A DNA stretch of 64,000 nt from Ursidibacter maritimus (GTDB lineage: Bacteria; Pseudomonadota; Gammaproteobacteria; Enterobacterales; Pasteurellaceae). Shown one piece after another: positions 17,532 through 26,878 of this stretch. How positions within the stretch are numbered: the stretch's first letter is position 1; the number at the start of each line of letters is the position of its first letter. The DNA is taken from assembly GCF_009761395.1 (NCBI RefSeq), contig NZ_LEKN01000034.1, positions 186,001-250,000 of the forward strand, in the 5' to 3' direction. The notes beneath the pieces are model-generated. The model made no database searches and was not told the origin of the DNA. It saw only the letters and a program-made list of their open reading frames with translations. A program made the position numbers and the translations under genes.

Positions 17532-17624
17532 CCAGTGGCGACAAAGCCTTTGAAGAGTACGTTAATATAGTGCTAGAAAGTTTATAGAAATCAGCTAAAA
17601 TAACCGCCTATTCAGTAGAAAAGA

Positions 17625-17804
17625 ATGTCCTTTCACGAGCAATTACGCCAACGTTACCGCATCTTTAGCGATTCACAGCAAAGCCTAACGGACAAACTGC
17701 ACCAAGAATTAAAAAACTTGAGCAGTATTTACGAAAAAAGTTGGATATGGATAAATGCTATAAAAAATCCATTACCGACAGTGAGCCTACAGAGCCATAT
17801 TTAA
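17625..17804 (+). other. small open frame of unknown status
   Basis: MSFHEQLRQRYRIFSDSQQS, LTDKLHQELKNLSSIYEKSW and 19 more residues. It is Gln/Arg-rich and helix-like at the start, but the end drifts. No ribosome site is clear (AAAAG precedes). It may be the 5' remnant of a phage gene. Confidence 0.2.
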
Positions 17805-17968
17805 AATGCAGTAATCCTGTAGTAATGGAGCAGAATGCTGATTACCCAAGTGTGAGATTTGAATTGACCATTGTGCTTGATGAGGGTGAAGATATTTATC
17901 CGAAAAAGGAATTTAAACAATTATTTGAGTTAGGATATAGAGGTTTAATCACTTTTGGCATAATATAA
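17741..17968 (+). CDS. unknown short protein, possibly a fragment
   Basis: 75 residues: MDMDKCYKKSITDSEPTEPY followed by a more protein-like stretch (ADYPSVRFELTIVLDEGEDI, PKKEFKQLFELGYRGLITFG). The acidic-hydrophobic alternation suggests a real beta/alpha fold, but the frame overlaps another short open frame at 17625-17804 and no ribosome site is seen. It may be a fragment of an island gene. Confidence 0.3.
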   Translation: MDMDKCYKKSITDSEPTEPYLKCSNPVVMEQNADYPSVRFELTIVLDEGEDIYPKKEFKQLFELGYRGLITFGII

Positions 17969-17994
17969 CTCCTTAAAACACCCCACAAAAATAC

Positions 17995-18111
17995 TCACTA
18001 AAAAAACTGGATTTTTTAGGACTATTTCGGACTGCTATTTTACGCTAAAACGTTGGAGTTACTGGATTTTTAAATCATTTTGGATTGATTGGACTAATTA
18101 GAATTAAAATA
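17995..18111. other. repeat-rich strip next to tRNA-Cys, possible attachment region
   Basis: ACTGGATTTTT occurs at 18006-18016 and 18061-18071; around them GGACTATT, GGACTGCT, GGATTGATT and GGACTAATT recur at roughly regular spacing. Short GGACTnTTT-like repeats are common at arm sites of P4-type integrases. It touches the 3' end of tRNA-Cys, where such an element would have inserted. No second copy of the tRNA end was found on the far side of the island. Confidence 0.35.
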
Positions 18112-18185
18112 TGGAGGCGTGTACCGGAGTCGAACCGATCTACATGGATTTGCAATCCAGTGCATAACCGCTTTGCTAACACGCC
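18112..18185 (-). tRNA. tRNA-Cys (GCA)
   Basis: On the minus strand the gene runs GGCGTGT...GATTGCAAATC...ACACGCC-TCCA with a GCA anticodon in the loop TTGCAAA, a complete acceptor stem, the T-loop GTTCGACTC and an encoded CCA. It lies 4 bases after tRNA-Gly. Confidence 0.96.
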
Positions 18186-18189
18186 AAAA

Positions 18190-18265
<76 letters not shown>

Positions 18266-18486
18266 ATTTGATTTGGTAAGTCGTTAAGACATCTCGTATT
18301 CTACGAATTTTTAATGAAGTGTCAAATCATAAATCCACTGTTCATTTCGATTGATGAAAAAAAGTTCGTTATTGTTGTTTTTTGATGAATTTATTTGCGA
18401 ATTGAATAAAAAGGCGGATAATCACCAATGAATAAGAACATCTCTTGTTTGTATAATTTATCTCAATGTAATTCAAGGAGCCTATT

Positions 18487-19299
18487 ATGCGTTTAAAATC
18501 GTTAGCGTTTGCTATCTCTACTCTTTTTTTAACACCCCAAGCTAATGCAACTGATTTATCCAAAGAAACAGAAGCATACAAAAATTTTGTTGTTGCTCAA
18601 ATTGATAATTTGGTTTCAGACACAGAAAAATTTGTGAATTATTTAAAAGCTGGAGAGTTGCAAAAAGCAAAACAGATCTACCCACTTGCACGTATGTATT
18701 TTGAACGCTCAGAACCTATTGCAGAAAGTTTTGGTGATTTAGATCCTCGTATTGATGCTCGTTTGGCTGACTTAGCGGAAGAAGGTAAAACTGAAAAAGA
18801 TTGGTCTGGATTCCATAAAATAGAGCAAGTTCTTTGGGAGAAAAACACTACTAAGGGAACCGAAGAAACTGCAGAACAGTTATTAAAAGATGTCAAAGAA
18901 CTACATGCAAAAATTCCAACAGCTGAAGTAACACCAGAATTAATGATTACTGGTGCTGTGGATTTACTGAATGAAGTTTCAACCACAAAAGTAACAGGTG
19001 AAGAAGAAATTTACTCCAAAACAGACCTTTACGATTTTAAAGCAAACATTGAAGGGGCTGAAAAAATCTATGAATTATTTAAAGAAAAATTAGATAAAAA
19101 AGATGCAAAATTATCTCAAGAAATTGCTACTCGTTTTGCTGAAGTGAATGGATTACTAGATAAACATAACCAAGCAAAAGGCAGCTATGATTACGTTGAT
19201 TACGACAAATTATCTGATAAAGAAATCAAAGCTCTTGCAGAAGCTGTAAATAAATTAGGTGAACCCCTTGCTCAAATGGGTGTATTACTTGAGAAATAA
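18487..19299 (+). CDS. efeM: periplasmic imelysin-type iron-uptake protein EfeM/EfeO
   Basis: Periplasmic component of an Efe-type ferrous/ferric iron uptake system. The 270-residue protein has a signal peptide (MRLKSLAFAISTLFLTPQAN, cleaved after NA) and a peptidase-M75 (imelysin) domain with the metal motif HKIE in DWSGFHKIEQVLW near residue 114. It lacks the N-terminal cupredoxin domain of E. coli EfeO, so it is the shorter EfeM type. AAGGAG precedes the ATG. A TATAAT box lies at 18452-18457, and no convincing Fur box was found. It heads the efeM-efeB-efeU operon; the 220 bases between the tRNAs and this gene hold no other feature I can see. Confidence 0.9.
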   Translation: MRLKSLAFAISTLFLTPQANATDLSKETEAYKNFVVAQIDNLVSDTEKFVNYLKAGELQKAKQIYPLARMYFERSEPIAESFGDLDPRIDARLADLAEEGKTEKDWSGFHKIEQVLWEKNTTKGTEETAEQLLKDVKELHAKIPTAEVTPELMITGAVDLLNEVSTTKVTGEEEIYSKTDLYDFKANIEGAEKIYELFKEKLDKKDAKLSQEIATRFAEVNGLLDKHNQAKGSYDYVDYDKLSDKEIKALAEAVNKLGEPLAQMGVLLEK

Positions 19300-19308
19300 G
19301 GAATTATT

Positions 19309-20508
19309 ATGAGCGATCAACATAGTCAAAATGCTCGTCGTGATTTCTTAAAACAAGCAACTTTAATCAGTGCCAGTCTAATGGCTGGCACTACCTATGC
19401 TTTAGAACCGCGAGTTCCGTCACAAATTAAAAATCTCTATCCATTTTTTGGTACACATCAACAAGGTATTGCCAGTCCAGCACAAAAGCAGATCTATTTT
19501 ATGGTATTGGATTTACATACCCATGATATTAAAGAAATCAAAGATATGTTCAAAACGTGGACAGAATATAGTGCCAATTTAACATCAGGAAAAAATGTAA
19601 AAAACTATGGCTCGAATGCTTATGTTCCAACAATCGACACTGGTGAAGCAGACGGTTTAAATCCACATAATCTAACTTTAACCTTTGGCATTAGCCCAAC
19701 TTTCTTTGAAAAATTAGGCATTACCAAGTTAAAACCGAAAGCATTAAATACTCTTCCCCACTTCCCTCGCGACCAATTAAAAGAACATTACAGCGGCGGC
19801 GATATTTGTATCCAAGCCTGTGCAGATGATCCTCAAATCGCTTTTCACGCAGTGCGCAATTTAGTCCGAGTTGCTCGTTCTAAAATTACAATGCGTTGGA
19901 GTCAATCAGGTTTTAATTCCTTTGAAAATGGTGATACCCCTCGTAACTTATTTGGCTTTAAAGATGGCACAGGTAATCCACAAGGTGAAGCATTGAACGA
20001 AACGGTATGGTGCAGTGAAAATGATTGGCTCAAAAATGGTTCCTATTTGGTTGCTCGCCGCATTCAAATGCACTTAGAAACGTGGGATAGAACGAATTTG
20101 AATGGACAAGAAGAAACCTTTGGTCGCCATCGTGATTCAGGTGCCCCATTAGGTGAGAAAAAAGAGTTTGATGCTGTTGATTTAGAGAAAAAAGATGAAA
20201 AAGGCAATGTTGTTATTCCTGAAATTTCGCATCTTCATCTTGCGAAGAAAACAGGCTTAAAAATACTTCGCCGTTCTTTCTCTTATGCGAGTGGTGTTGA
20301 TCCTAAAACAGGGCAATTTGATGCTGGGCTACTTTTTATTTCATTCCAAAAAGATCCTGCTCAATTTATCACGATCCAAAACAGTTTAGGCAATATAGAC
20401 AAAATGAACGAATATATCACTCACATCGGCAGTGGTTTATTTGCTTGTTTTGCAGGGGTAAAAGATGAAAATGATTACTTGGGCAAAGCATTATTTGACC
20501 AAATTTAA
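19309..20508 (+). CDS. efeB: Tat-exported DyP-type haem peroxidase
   Basis: Periplasmic peroxidase of the Efe system, thought to oxidise iron or act on haem. The twin-arginine motif RRDFLKQATL lies near residue 10 with a hydrophobic stretch and likely cleavage near TYA. The DyP signature is seen as GFKDGTGNPQ near residue 218, and conserved HRDSGAPLG near residue 278. The length is 399 residues. It starts 9 bases after efeM, and its last 44 bases overlap the start of the permease gene, so all three are co-expressed. Confidence 0.93.
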   Translation: MSDQHSQNARRDFLKQATLISASLMAGTTYALEPRVPSQIKNLYPFFGTHQQGIASPAQKQIYFMVLDLHTHDIKEIKDMFKTWTEYSANLTSGKNVKNYGSNAYVPTIDTGEADGLNPHNLTLTFGISPTFFEKLGITKLKPKALNTLPHFPRDQLKEHYSGGDICIQACADDPQIAFHAVRNLVRVARSKITMRWSQSGFNSFENGDTPRNLFGFKDGTGNPQGEALNETVWCSENDWLKNGSYLVARRIQMHLETWDRTNLNGQEETFGRHRDSGAPLGEKKEFDAVDLEKKDEKGNVVIPEISHLHLAKKTGLKILRRSFSYASGVDPKTGQFDAGLLFISFQKDPAQFITIQNSLGNIDKMNEYITHIGSGLFACFAGVKDENDYLGKALFDQI

Positions 20509-22186
20509 CCACCTTATTGCACTTTTTACGCTCAGCATTACGCTGAGCGTTTGTGCTTATGCAAAAGTAGAAACCAGCCATCTTTTTGTGCATCTTTCCG
20601 ATGCAATGGCTGAAGTAAAACAAGGTGAAATTGCAAAATCTCAATCGCATCTTACCGCTTTAAAACAGGAGTTTGAAACGCTCCCAACTCATCAATCAAA
20701 TGCTGGACAAGCGGTCAGTTCTGCAATTTCTTTTGCAATTACCCAACCGAGTTTAACCACCTTTGAGCAGCTTTCAAAAGCTCTTTATGTCTTTGAAAAA
20801 GAACAAAATCCCGTAGATTACAACCAAAAACGACAACAATTCGCTAAACGTGTATTGCCTGTTTATCAACAATTAGCCAAAGCGGTTTCAGAGCAGGATT
20901 TAACCGAAGCTAAAATTATCTTTAAGCGGTTCAATAGCACTTGGACTGCAAATGAAAAAGTCGTTCGGGAAACTAGTTTAGGACACTACGGGCAGATAGA
21001 AACAGCAATGACATTACTACGCATTGCAATGCTTTCTGAGCCGACAAACTTTGCAGAAATGCAAAAACAGGCGATGGCATTAGGACAATCTTTAAATGAC
21101 TTTAAACAAGGTAATACCCTTCAACCACAAGTATCAAACTTAGCTAATGCTCCACAAACATTAGCGGAAGGTATTCAGCTGTTAGAAAAGAGCTATCAAG
21201 CTTTTGAGAATAACCAATCTGAACAAGCAAAAGCGGATATCACTCTCTTTATTCAACAATGGGCAATTTTCGAAGGAGATGTCCGTACTCGTAACAGTAC
21301 GCTCTATACTAGAATCGAAAGTGATTTGCCGCTCGTTATGGTAAAAGGCAACACCACAGATAATTTAAAGCATTTTCAACAGCTTATCTCAGAGATGAAA
21401 CAGCTTGATACCGCTAAACATTATACGGCGATTGATGCAATGCTCATTTTATTACGAGAAGGATTAGAAGCCTTACTCATTATTATGGCATTGCTTACCA
21501 CCTTAAATGTCGCTAATCAACCAACTGCTAAACGCTGGGTTTATGCTGGTGCAGGTTTAGGACTAATGGCCAGTATTGCAGGAGCAACGGCATTACATCT
21601 ACTCTTCCCTGCGATTTCTGCTGGTACGAACCGAGAAATTTTAGAAGGTGTAGTTGGTGTATTTGCAGTTCTGATGATGTTATTTGTTGGGGCTTGGCTA
21701 CATCGCAAATCATCTATTCAAGGTTGGCAACAATTTGTGAATAAGCAGGTTAATCAAGCACTAGCAACTGGCAGTTTAGTTTCTATGCTCACTTTGAGTT
21801 TCTTATCCGTATTCAGAGAAGGAGCAGAAACAATTTTATTCTATGCAGGAATGCTACCGCTTATTAGCACGCAAGATCTCATTTTAGGCTTGATACTAGC
21901 CGTTGCATTATTGGTATTCATCGCGTTTATAATGGCATTTTCATCTAAAAAACTGTCTATACACCATCTATTTAAAGCAATGACACTACTTATCTACGGG
22001 CTAGGATTTAAAATTTTAGGGGTAAGTATACACGCTTTACAACTTACGCAAGTTATCCCAAGAAGTGTTGTTGATAACCTGAGTAGCATACCTGAAATTG
22101 GTTTTTATGCCTCTTGGCAAGGGGTTATTGCACAGCTTGTCTATCTTGCTCTTATACCGATTGTTGCGAAATTCTTTAAGAATTAA
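20465..22186 (+). CDS. efeU: FTR1-family iron permease with long periplasmic N-terminus
   Basis: A 573-residue permease. Residues 1-30 form a signal peptide ending in AYA; residues ~30-290 are a helical extracytoplasmic domain; the rest is the FTR1 core of about seven membrane segments with both REGLE-type motifs (LLREGLEALLI near residue 330 and FREGAETILF near residue 450). E. coli EfeU (276 residues) has no such N-terminal domain. The ATG at 20465 follows AGGGG inside efeB. Gene order M-B-U differs from the efeU-O-B order of E. coli. Confidence 0.92.
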   Translation: MKMITWAKHYLTKFNHLIALFTLSITLSVCAYAKVETSHLFVHLSDAMAEVKQGEIAKSQSHLTALKQEFETLPTHQSNAGQAVSSAISFAITQPSLTTFEQLSKALYVFEKEQNPVDYNQKRQQFAKRVLPVYQQLAKAVSEQDLTEAKIIFKRFNSTWTANEKVVRETSLGHYGQIETAMTLLRIAMLSEPTNFAEMQKQAMALGQSLNDFKQGNTLQPQVSNLANAPQTLAEGIQLLEKSYQAFENNQSEQAKADITLFIQQWAIFEGDVRTRNSTLYTRIESDLPLVMVKGNTTDNLKHFQQLISEMKQLDTAKHYTAIDAMLILLREGLEALLIIMALLTTLNVANQPTAKRWVYAGAGLGLMASIAGATALHLLFPAISAGTNREILEGVVGVFAVLMMLFVGAWLHRKSSIQGWQQFVNKQVNQALATGSLVSMLTLSFLSVFREGAETILFYAGMLPLISTQDLILGLILAVALLVFIAFIMAFSSKKLSIHHLFKAMTLLIYGLGFKILGVSIHALQLTQVIPRSVVDNLSSIPEIGFYASWQGVIAQLVYLALIPIVAKFFKN

Positions 22187-22208
22187 ACCGCTTTCATTCC
22201 AAGATCTT

Positions 22209-22238
22209 AGCTCTCTTTAATCCTCTTTAAAGAGAGCT
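22209..22238 (+). terminator. hairpin after the efe operon
   Basis: AGCTCTCTTTA (22209-22219) pairs with TAAAGAGAGCT (22228-22238). The following bases are TATAACAT, so the U-tract is poor, but the position 23 bases after the permease stop suits a terminator. Confidence 0.6.
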
Positions 22239-22320
22239 TATAACATAAAGAACTATAAATTGATAAAATCATTCATTAATGATATAATGATATTCTTTTA
22301 CTGTATGGAGAAAGGATATT

Positions 22321-24348
22321 TTGTTATTTTTTAAATTTATTCAAGAGCGAACTACATTTAATCTTTTTGTTATATCAACAACATTACTCTTTGTTACATT
22401 ACTGATCTTAACTACACTATTTTTCCCCTCTCAAATCAACACGATGCTTGAAAGCATAAAAATATCGGTATTCGATAACTTTAGTTGGTTTTATATTTTG
22501 TCATTTTCTGTTTTCTTATGTTTCCTGATTGCCCTATCTGTTAGCCATTTTGGTAATATAAAATTAGGTGCAAACGAAGATGAACCTGAGTTTTCATTCT
22601 TTTCTTGGTTAGCAATGCTATTTGCTGCGGGAATGGGCGTAGGGCTTATGTTTTTTGGCGTCGCGGAACCCTTAACACACTATTTTTCATCCATTACTAG
22701 CGGTAGCTTAGAACAAAGACAACAACAAGCGCTTATGCATACTGTCTTCCATTGGGGCATACACGCTTGGGCTGTTTATGGCGTAATTGCACTAGCGTTA
22801 GCTTATTTTGGATTCCGCTATAAGTTACCACTCTCACTACGTTCTTGCTTTTATCCCTTATTTAAAGAGCGTATCAATGGAAAAGTTGGAGATATCATTG
22901 ATATTGTTGCCTTAATCTCAACACTCTTTGGTTTAATTACAACGCTTGGATTTGGGGCATCTCAACTTGGTGCGGGTATTACTCAATTAGGCTGGGTTAC
23001 TGAAAATAATTTCTCAGTACAACTTGTTATTATTGCTGTTGTAATGGGATTAGCTGTTTTCTCTGCAATAACTGGTGTCGGAAAAGGCGTAAAAAGACTA
23101 AGTGAACTTAACCTAGGTTTAGCTTTTAGTTTAATGCTCTTTGTATTGATAGCTGGACCTACCCTATATTTACTTTCATCATTTAGTGATAATTTAGGTA
23201 CTTATCTAAGTAATGTACTGCAGTTAGGTTTTAAAGCCTATACTTATGATACAGAGAACAATAGTTTTTTCACTGGTTGGACAATTTTATATTGGGCTTG
23301 GTGGTGTTCTTGGGCTCCTTTTGTTGGTTTATTTATTGCACGAATATCAAAAGGCAGAACCATTCGAGAATTTATTTTTGGCGTATTGATCATACCAACA
23401 CTATTTAGCATATTGTGGTTTACGGTTTTCGGTAACAGTGCAATTTGGATCGAAAATCACATTGGAAGCGGAAAATTGCAAGCAATCATTTCTTCCCCAG
23501 AAAAACTGCTCTTTCAATTTTTAGAATTTTTACCGCTGCCTACGATTACTGGCTTTATTGCGCTAATTATTATTGCACTATTTTTCATCACTTCAGCAGA
23601 CTCGGGAATTTATGTACTCAATAATATTGCATCACGCGATAAGAGTATGCAAACACCACGTTGGCAAACCATTTTATGGGGAGTAGTTATCTCTTCAATT
23701 GCGATTGTTTTAATGTATTCGGGTGGTTTAAGTAGTTTACAAACAATGACTCTGATCGTAGCGCTTCCCTTTGCTATGCTGATTTGTTTGATGTGTGTGA
23801 GCTTATTGAAAGGTATCATTGCAGATAAAAAATATTTTGATACTAAAGTTACTCCAACAAGTATCTTTTGGCGTGGTGATAAATGGAGAGAAAGACTTAA
23901 TCAAATGCTTGTTCAAACACAAGAGAAAGATATTCTTAAATTTCTCAAACAAACTGCGTTACCAGCTATGCGAGAACTCCGCCAAGAATTGACTAACGTA
24001 CATAATTTAAATGTAGAACTAGTCGAAAATTTACAAGATGATGAACCAAGCATTGAGTTCATCATAAAAAAAGAGTCAATGCGTAATTTTATGTATGGTA
24101 TTAAATCTGTGAGCTATGAAACGTCTGAACAACTGATTAATGACCAGAAACTACCTCACATTCAATATAGTAAAACGTATCAACCTCTTGCTTATTTCTT
24201 TGATGGTAGGGACGGATATGATGTGCAATATATGACTCGTGATGAGCTAATTGCTGATATTCTCAAACAGTATGAACGCTATCTATCTTTATTAGAAGAT
24301 ATTGGTCAAGAGCTAATGGCTCACGAACAGACTGAAATTGCAGAATAA
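22321..24348 (+). CDS. BCCT-family choline/betaine transporter (BetT-like)
   Basis: A 675-residue transporter with about twelve membrane segments and a long cytoplasmic C-terminal tail (from residue ~505), as in E. coli BetT (677 residues). Family motifs are LFAAGMGVGLMFFGVAEP near residue 98 and the Trp-rich segment TGWTILYWAWWCSWAPFVGL near residue 318. It takes up a quaternary amine such as choline or betaine with an ion gradient; the tail senses osmotic state in BetT. The start is a TTG at 22321 with AAAGGA 4-5 bases before it. The choice is uncertain because no ATG fits until well inside. It is single, between two terminators. Confidence 0.85.
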   Translation: MLFFKFIQERTTFNLFVISTTLLFVTLLILTTLFFPSQINTMLESIKISVFDNFSWFYILSFSVFLCFLIALSVSHFGNIKLGANEDEPEFSFFSWLAMLFAAGMGVGLMFFGVAEPLTHYFSSITSGSLEQRQQQALMHTVFHWGIHAWAVYGVIALALAYFGFRYKLPLSLRSCFYPLFKERINGKVGDIIDIVALISTLFGLITTLGFGASQLGAGITQLGWVTENNFSVQLVIIAVVMGLAVFSAITGVGKGVKRLSELNLGLAFSLMLFVLIAGPTLYLLSSFSDNLGTYLSNVLQLGFKAYTYDTENNSFFTGWTILYWAWWCSWAPFVGLFIARISKGRTIREFIFGVLIIPTLFSILWFTVFGNSAIWIENHIGSGKLQAIISSPEKLLFQFLEFLPLPTITGFIALIIIALFFITSADSGIYVLNNIASRDKSMQTPRWQTILWGVVISSIAIVLMYSGGLSSLQTMTLIVALPFAMLICLMCVSLLKGIIADKKYFDTKVTPTSIFWRGDKWRERLNQMLVQTQEKDILKFLKQTALPAMRELRQELTNVHNLNVELVENLQDDEPSIEFIIKKESMRNFMYGIKSVSYETSEQLINDQKLPHIQYSKTYQPLAYFFDGRDGYDVQYMTRDELIADILKQYERYLSLLEDIGQELMAHEQTEIAE

Positions 24349-24380
24349 TTTATAATCTCTGTCTAAATTATTTAAATCAA

Positions 24381-24417
24381 AGTGTAAAGAATATAACTGT
24401 TATTCTTTACACTTTTA
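24381..24417 (+). terminator. terminator after the BCCT transporter
   Basis: AGTGTAAAGAATA (24381-24393) and TATTCTTTACACT (24401-24413) form a 13-bp perfect stem with a 7-base loop, followed by TTTT. The next 180 bases up to glgB are AT-rich with no recognisable gene. Confidence 0.9.
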
Positions 24418-24600
24418 TAATGTATCAAACAATATCTTCCTTTTACTAAAATAACCTTTTGATTTCATTCTAAATATTTATCTTCCCAATTTGTGATCTA
24501 ATTCAAAGTTTACTATTGTTTTGTAAACTTGTTTTTGATACAGTCCAAGCCATAGTTTTATCGACTTTTTCTACATTTTGCCTACAGCTAAGGAGAGCAA

Positions 24601-26874
24601 ATGAAAAAAATGATTAACTTATCTGATAAAGATGCTCTTTTTATTGAGCAAATCTCTTTAGGTCTATGCAAAGATCCTTTCGCTTTTTTAGGTATTCACG
24701 CGGTTACTAAAGGTGTCATTATTCGAGCCTATTTACCCGAAGCCTTAACTGTAACCGTTATTGACGAGCAAGCCAATCCTATCGTTCAAATGCAAAAAAT
24801 AGATGAACGTGATTTTTTTGCTGTGGAATTAAGCGGTAAAAAAACAGACTTATCCTACCGCTTACTCGTTGAATATGCTCATATTACTCTTGATATTGAA
24901 GATCCTTACCGTTTCCAATCCCATTTTTCTGATTTTGATAGTTGGTTATTGTCTGAAGGGTCACACACCCGTCCTTATGAAAAACTCGGCGCACATTTAG
25001 TCACACAAAATGAAGTGGGGGGTATCCATTTTAGTGTTTGGGCACCAAATGCCAAACGGGTATCGGTAGTAGGCGATTTCAATTTTTGGGATGGTCGTCG
25101 CCATCCGATGCGTTATCACAGCAATAGCGGTATTTGGGATATTTTTATCCCGAACGCTAAAAAAGGCACACTGTATAAATTTGAGATTTTAGATCGGGAT
25201 GGCAAAATTCGTTTGAAATCGGATCCTTACGCTTTCTTTTCGCAATTCCGTCCTGATACTGCATCCGTTGCAACAGGCTTACCCGCTAAAGTTGAGCCCA
25301 ATGAACAACGCCGTAAAGCAAATGAACCTGACCAACCTATTTCCATTTACGAGGTTCATTTAGGTTCATGGCGACGTAATTTAGAAAATAATTTTTGGCT
25401 AAATTACCAAGAAATTGCCGATGAACTTATTCCTTATGTTAAAGAGATGGGATTTACCCATATTGAATTATTACCAATATCAGAATTTCCATTTGATGGC
25501 TCTTGGGGATACCAACCTACAGGGCTTTACGCGCCAACAAGCCGATTTGGTTCACCTGAAGGCTTACATCATCTTATCAGTAAAGCTCACGAAGCAGGGA
25601 TAAATGTTATTTTAGATTGGGTTGTTGGACACTTTCCTACCGATGAACACGGGCTAGCCTATTTTGATGGTACACACCTCTATGAACATTCTGATCCGAA
25701 AGAAGGCTATCACCAAGATTGGAATACCTTAATCTTTAATTATGGTCGTCACGAAGTACAAAATTATTTATCAGGAAATGCACTCTATTGGGTTGAACGT
25801 TTTGGCATTGATGCACTAAGGGTCGATGCTGTTGCTTCAATGATTTATCGGGATTATTCACGAAAAGACGGCGAATGGATTCCGAATAAATACGGCGGAC
25901 GTGAAAACCTAGAAGCCATCGATTTTCTGCGTAAAACAAATGCTATGTTACAAGCTGAAAATCTTGGTAGTGCAACCATTGCCGAAGAATCTACATCATT
26001 TGCTGGTGTTACTCATTGCGTCAAAGAGAATGGTTTAGGCTTTGATTATAAATGGAATATGGGTTGGATGAACGATACATTACGTTATATGAGTACCGAT
26101 CCTATCTATCGTAAATACCATCACAATTTGATGACATTCGGAATGATGTACCAATATAGCGAGAAGTTTATGCTCCCGCTTTCACACGATGAAGTGGTTC
26201 ATGGTAAATATTCAATGTTGGGTAAAATGCCAGGGGATTGTTGGCAGCAATTTGCGAATTTGCGTGCTTATTACGGCTATATGTGGGGCTACCCCGGTAA
26301 AAAATTACTGTTTATGGGCAACGAATTTGCACAAGGTCGTGAATGGAATTTCCAAGAAAGCCTAGATTGGTTCTTACTTGGAGAAGAAGGCGGTGGTTGG
26401 CACAAAGGTATGCTAAGTTGGGTACGAGACCTCAATCATCTTTACACAAAAACGCCTGCTCTTTATGAATTAGATTATTCCCCTGATGGCTTTGAGTGGT
26501 TAGTTGTTGATGATGCTGAACGCTCTGTGTTTGCTTTTGAACGAAAAGCAAAAAATGGCAATAGTGTTATTGTGGTCAGCAATTTTACCCCTGTTGTTCG
26601 TGAAAATTATCGCATGGGTGTCAATCAGCTCGCGGAATATAAAGAAATCTTAAACTCTGACTCTGTTTATTATATGGGAAGTAATGTTGGCAACTTTGGT
26701 TCGATCGCTTGTGAAGAGTTACCTTCGCATAATAAACCTTATTCGATCAACTTAACCCTACCGCCACTTTCTACACTATTTATTGTTTGTGAGCCTTGTA
26801 TTAAGTCGAATAAGGCAAAACAAAACACACAAAAAACAGTAGTACGAAAAACAAAGAAAACCAAAGGTAAATAG
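24601..26874 (+). CDS. glgB: 1,4-alpha-glucan branching enzyme
   Basis: Introduces alpha-1,6 branches in glycogen. 757 residues: an N-terminal carbohydrate-binding region ([20 protein letters not shown] near residue 145) and the GH13 barrel with [20 protein letters not shown] (nucleophile Asp) near residue 400 and [10 protein letters not shown] (acid Glu) near residue 460. The lysine-rich tail ([13 protein letters not shown]) is longer than usual. AAGGAGAG precedes the ATG. It is first in glgB-glgX-glgC-glgA, with glgX 4 bases downstream. Confidence 0.97.
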   Translation: MKKMINLSDKDALFIEQISLGLCKDPFAFLGIHAVTKGVIIRAYLPEALTVTVIDEQANPIVQMQKIDERDFFAVELSGKKTDLSYRLLVEYAHITLDIEDPYRFQSHFSDFDSWLLSEGSHTRPYEKLGAHLVTQNEVGGIHFSVWAPNAKRVSVVGDFNFWDGRRHPMRYHSNSGIWDIFIPNAKKGTLYKFEILDRDGKIRLKSDPYAFFSQFRPDTASVATGLPAKVEPNEQRRKANEPDQPISIYEVHLGSWRRNLENNFWLNYQEIADELIPYVKEMGFTHIELLPISEFPFDGSWGYQPTGLYAPTSRFGSPEGLHHLISKAHEAGINVILDWVVGHFPTDEHGLAYFDGTHLYEHSDPKEGYHQDWNTLIFNYGRHEVQNYLSGNALYWVERFGIDALRVDAVASMIYRDYSRKDGEWIPNKYGGRENLEAIDFLRKTNAMLQAENLGSATIAEESTSFAGVTHCVKENGLGFDYKWNMGWMNDTLRYMSTDPIYRKYHHNLMTFGMMYQYSEKFMLPLSHDEVVHGKYSMLGKMPGDCWQQFANLRAYYGYMWGYPGKKLLFMGNEFAQGREWNFQESLDWFLLGEEGGGWHKGMLSWVRDLNHLYTKTPALYELDYSPDGFEWLVVDDAERSVFAFERKAKNGNSVIVVSNFTPVVRENYRMGVNQLAEYKEILNSDSVYYMGSNVGNFGSIACEELPSHNKPYSINLTLPPLSTLFIVCEPCIKSNKAKQNTQKTVVRKTKKTKGK

Positions 26875-26878
26875 TGAT

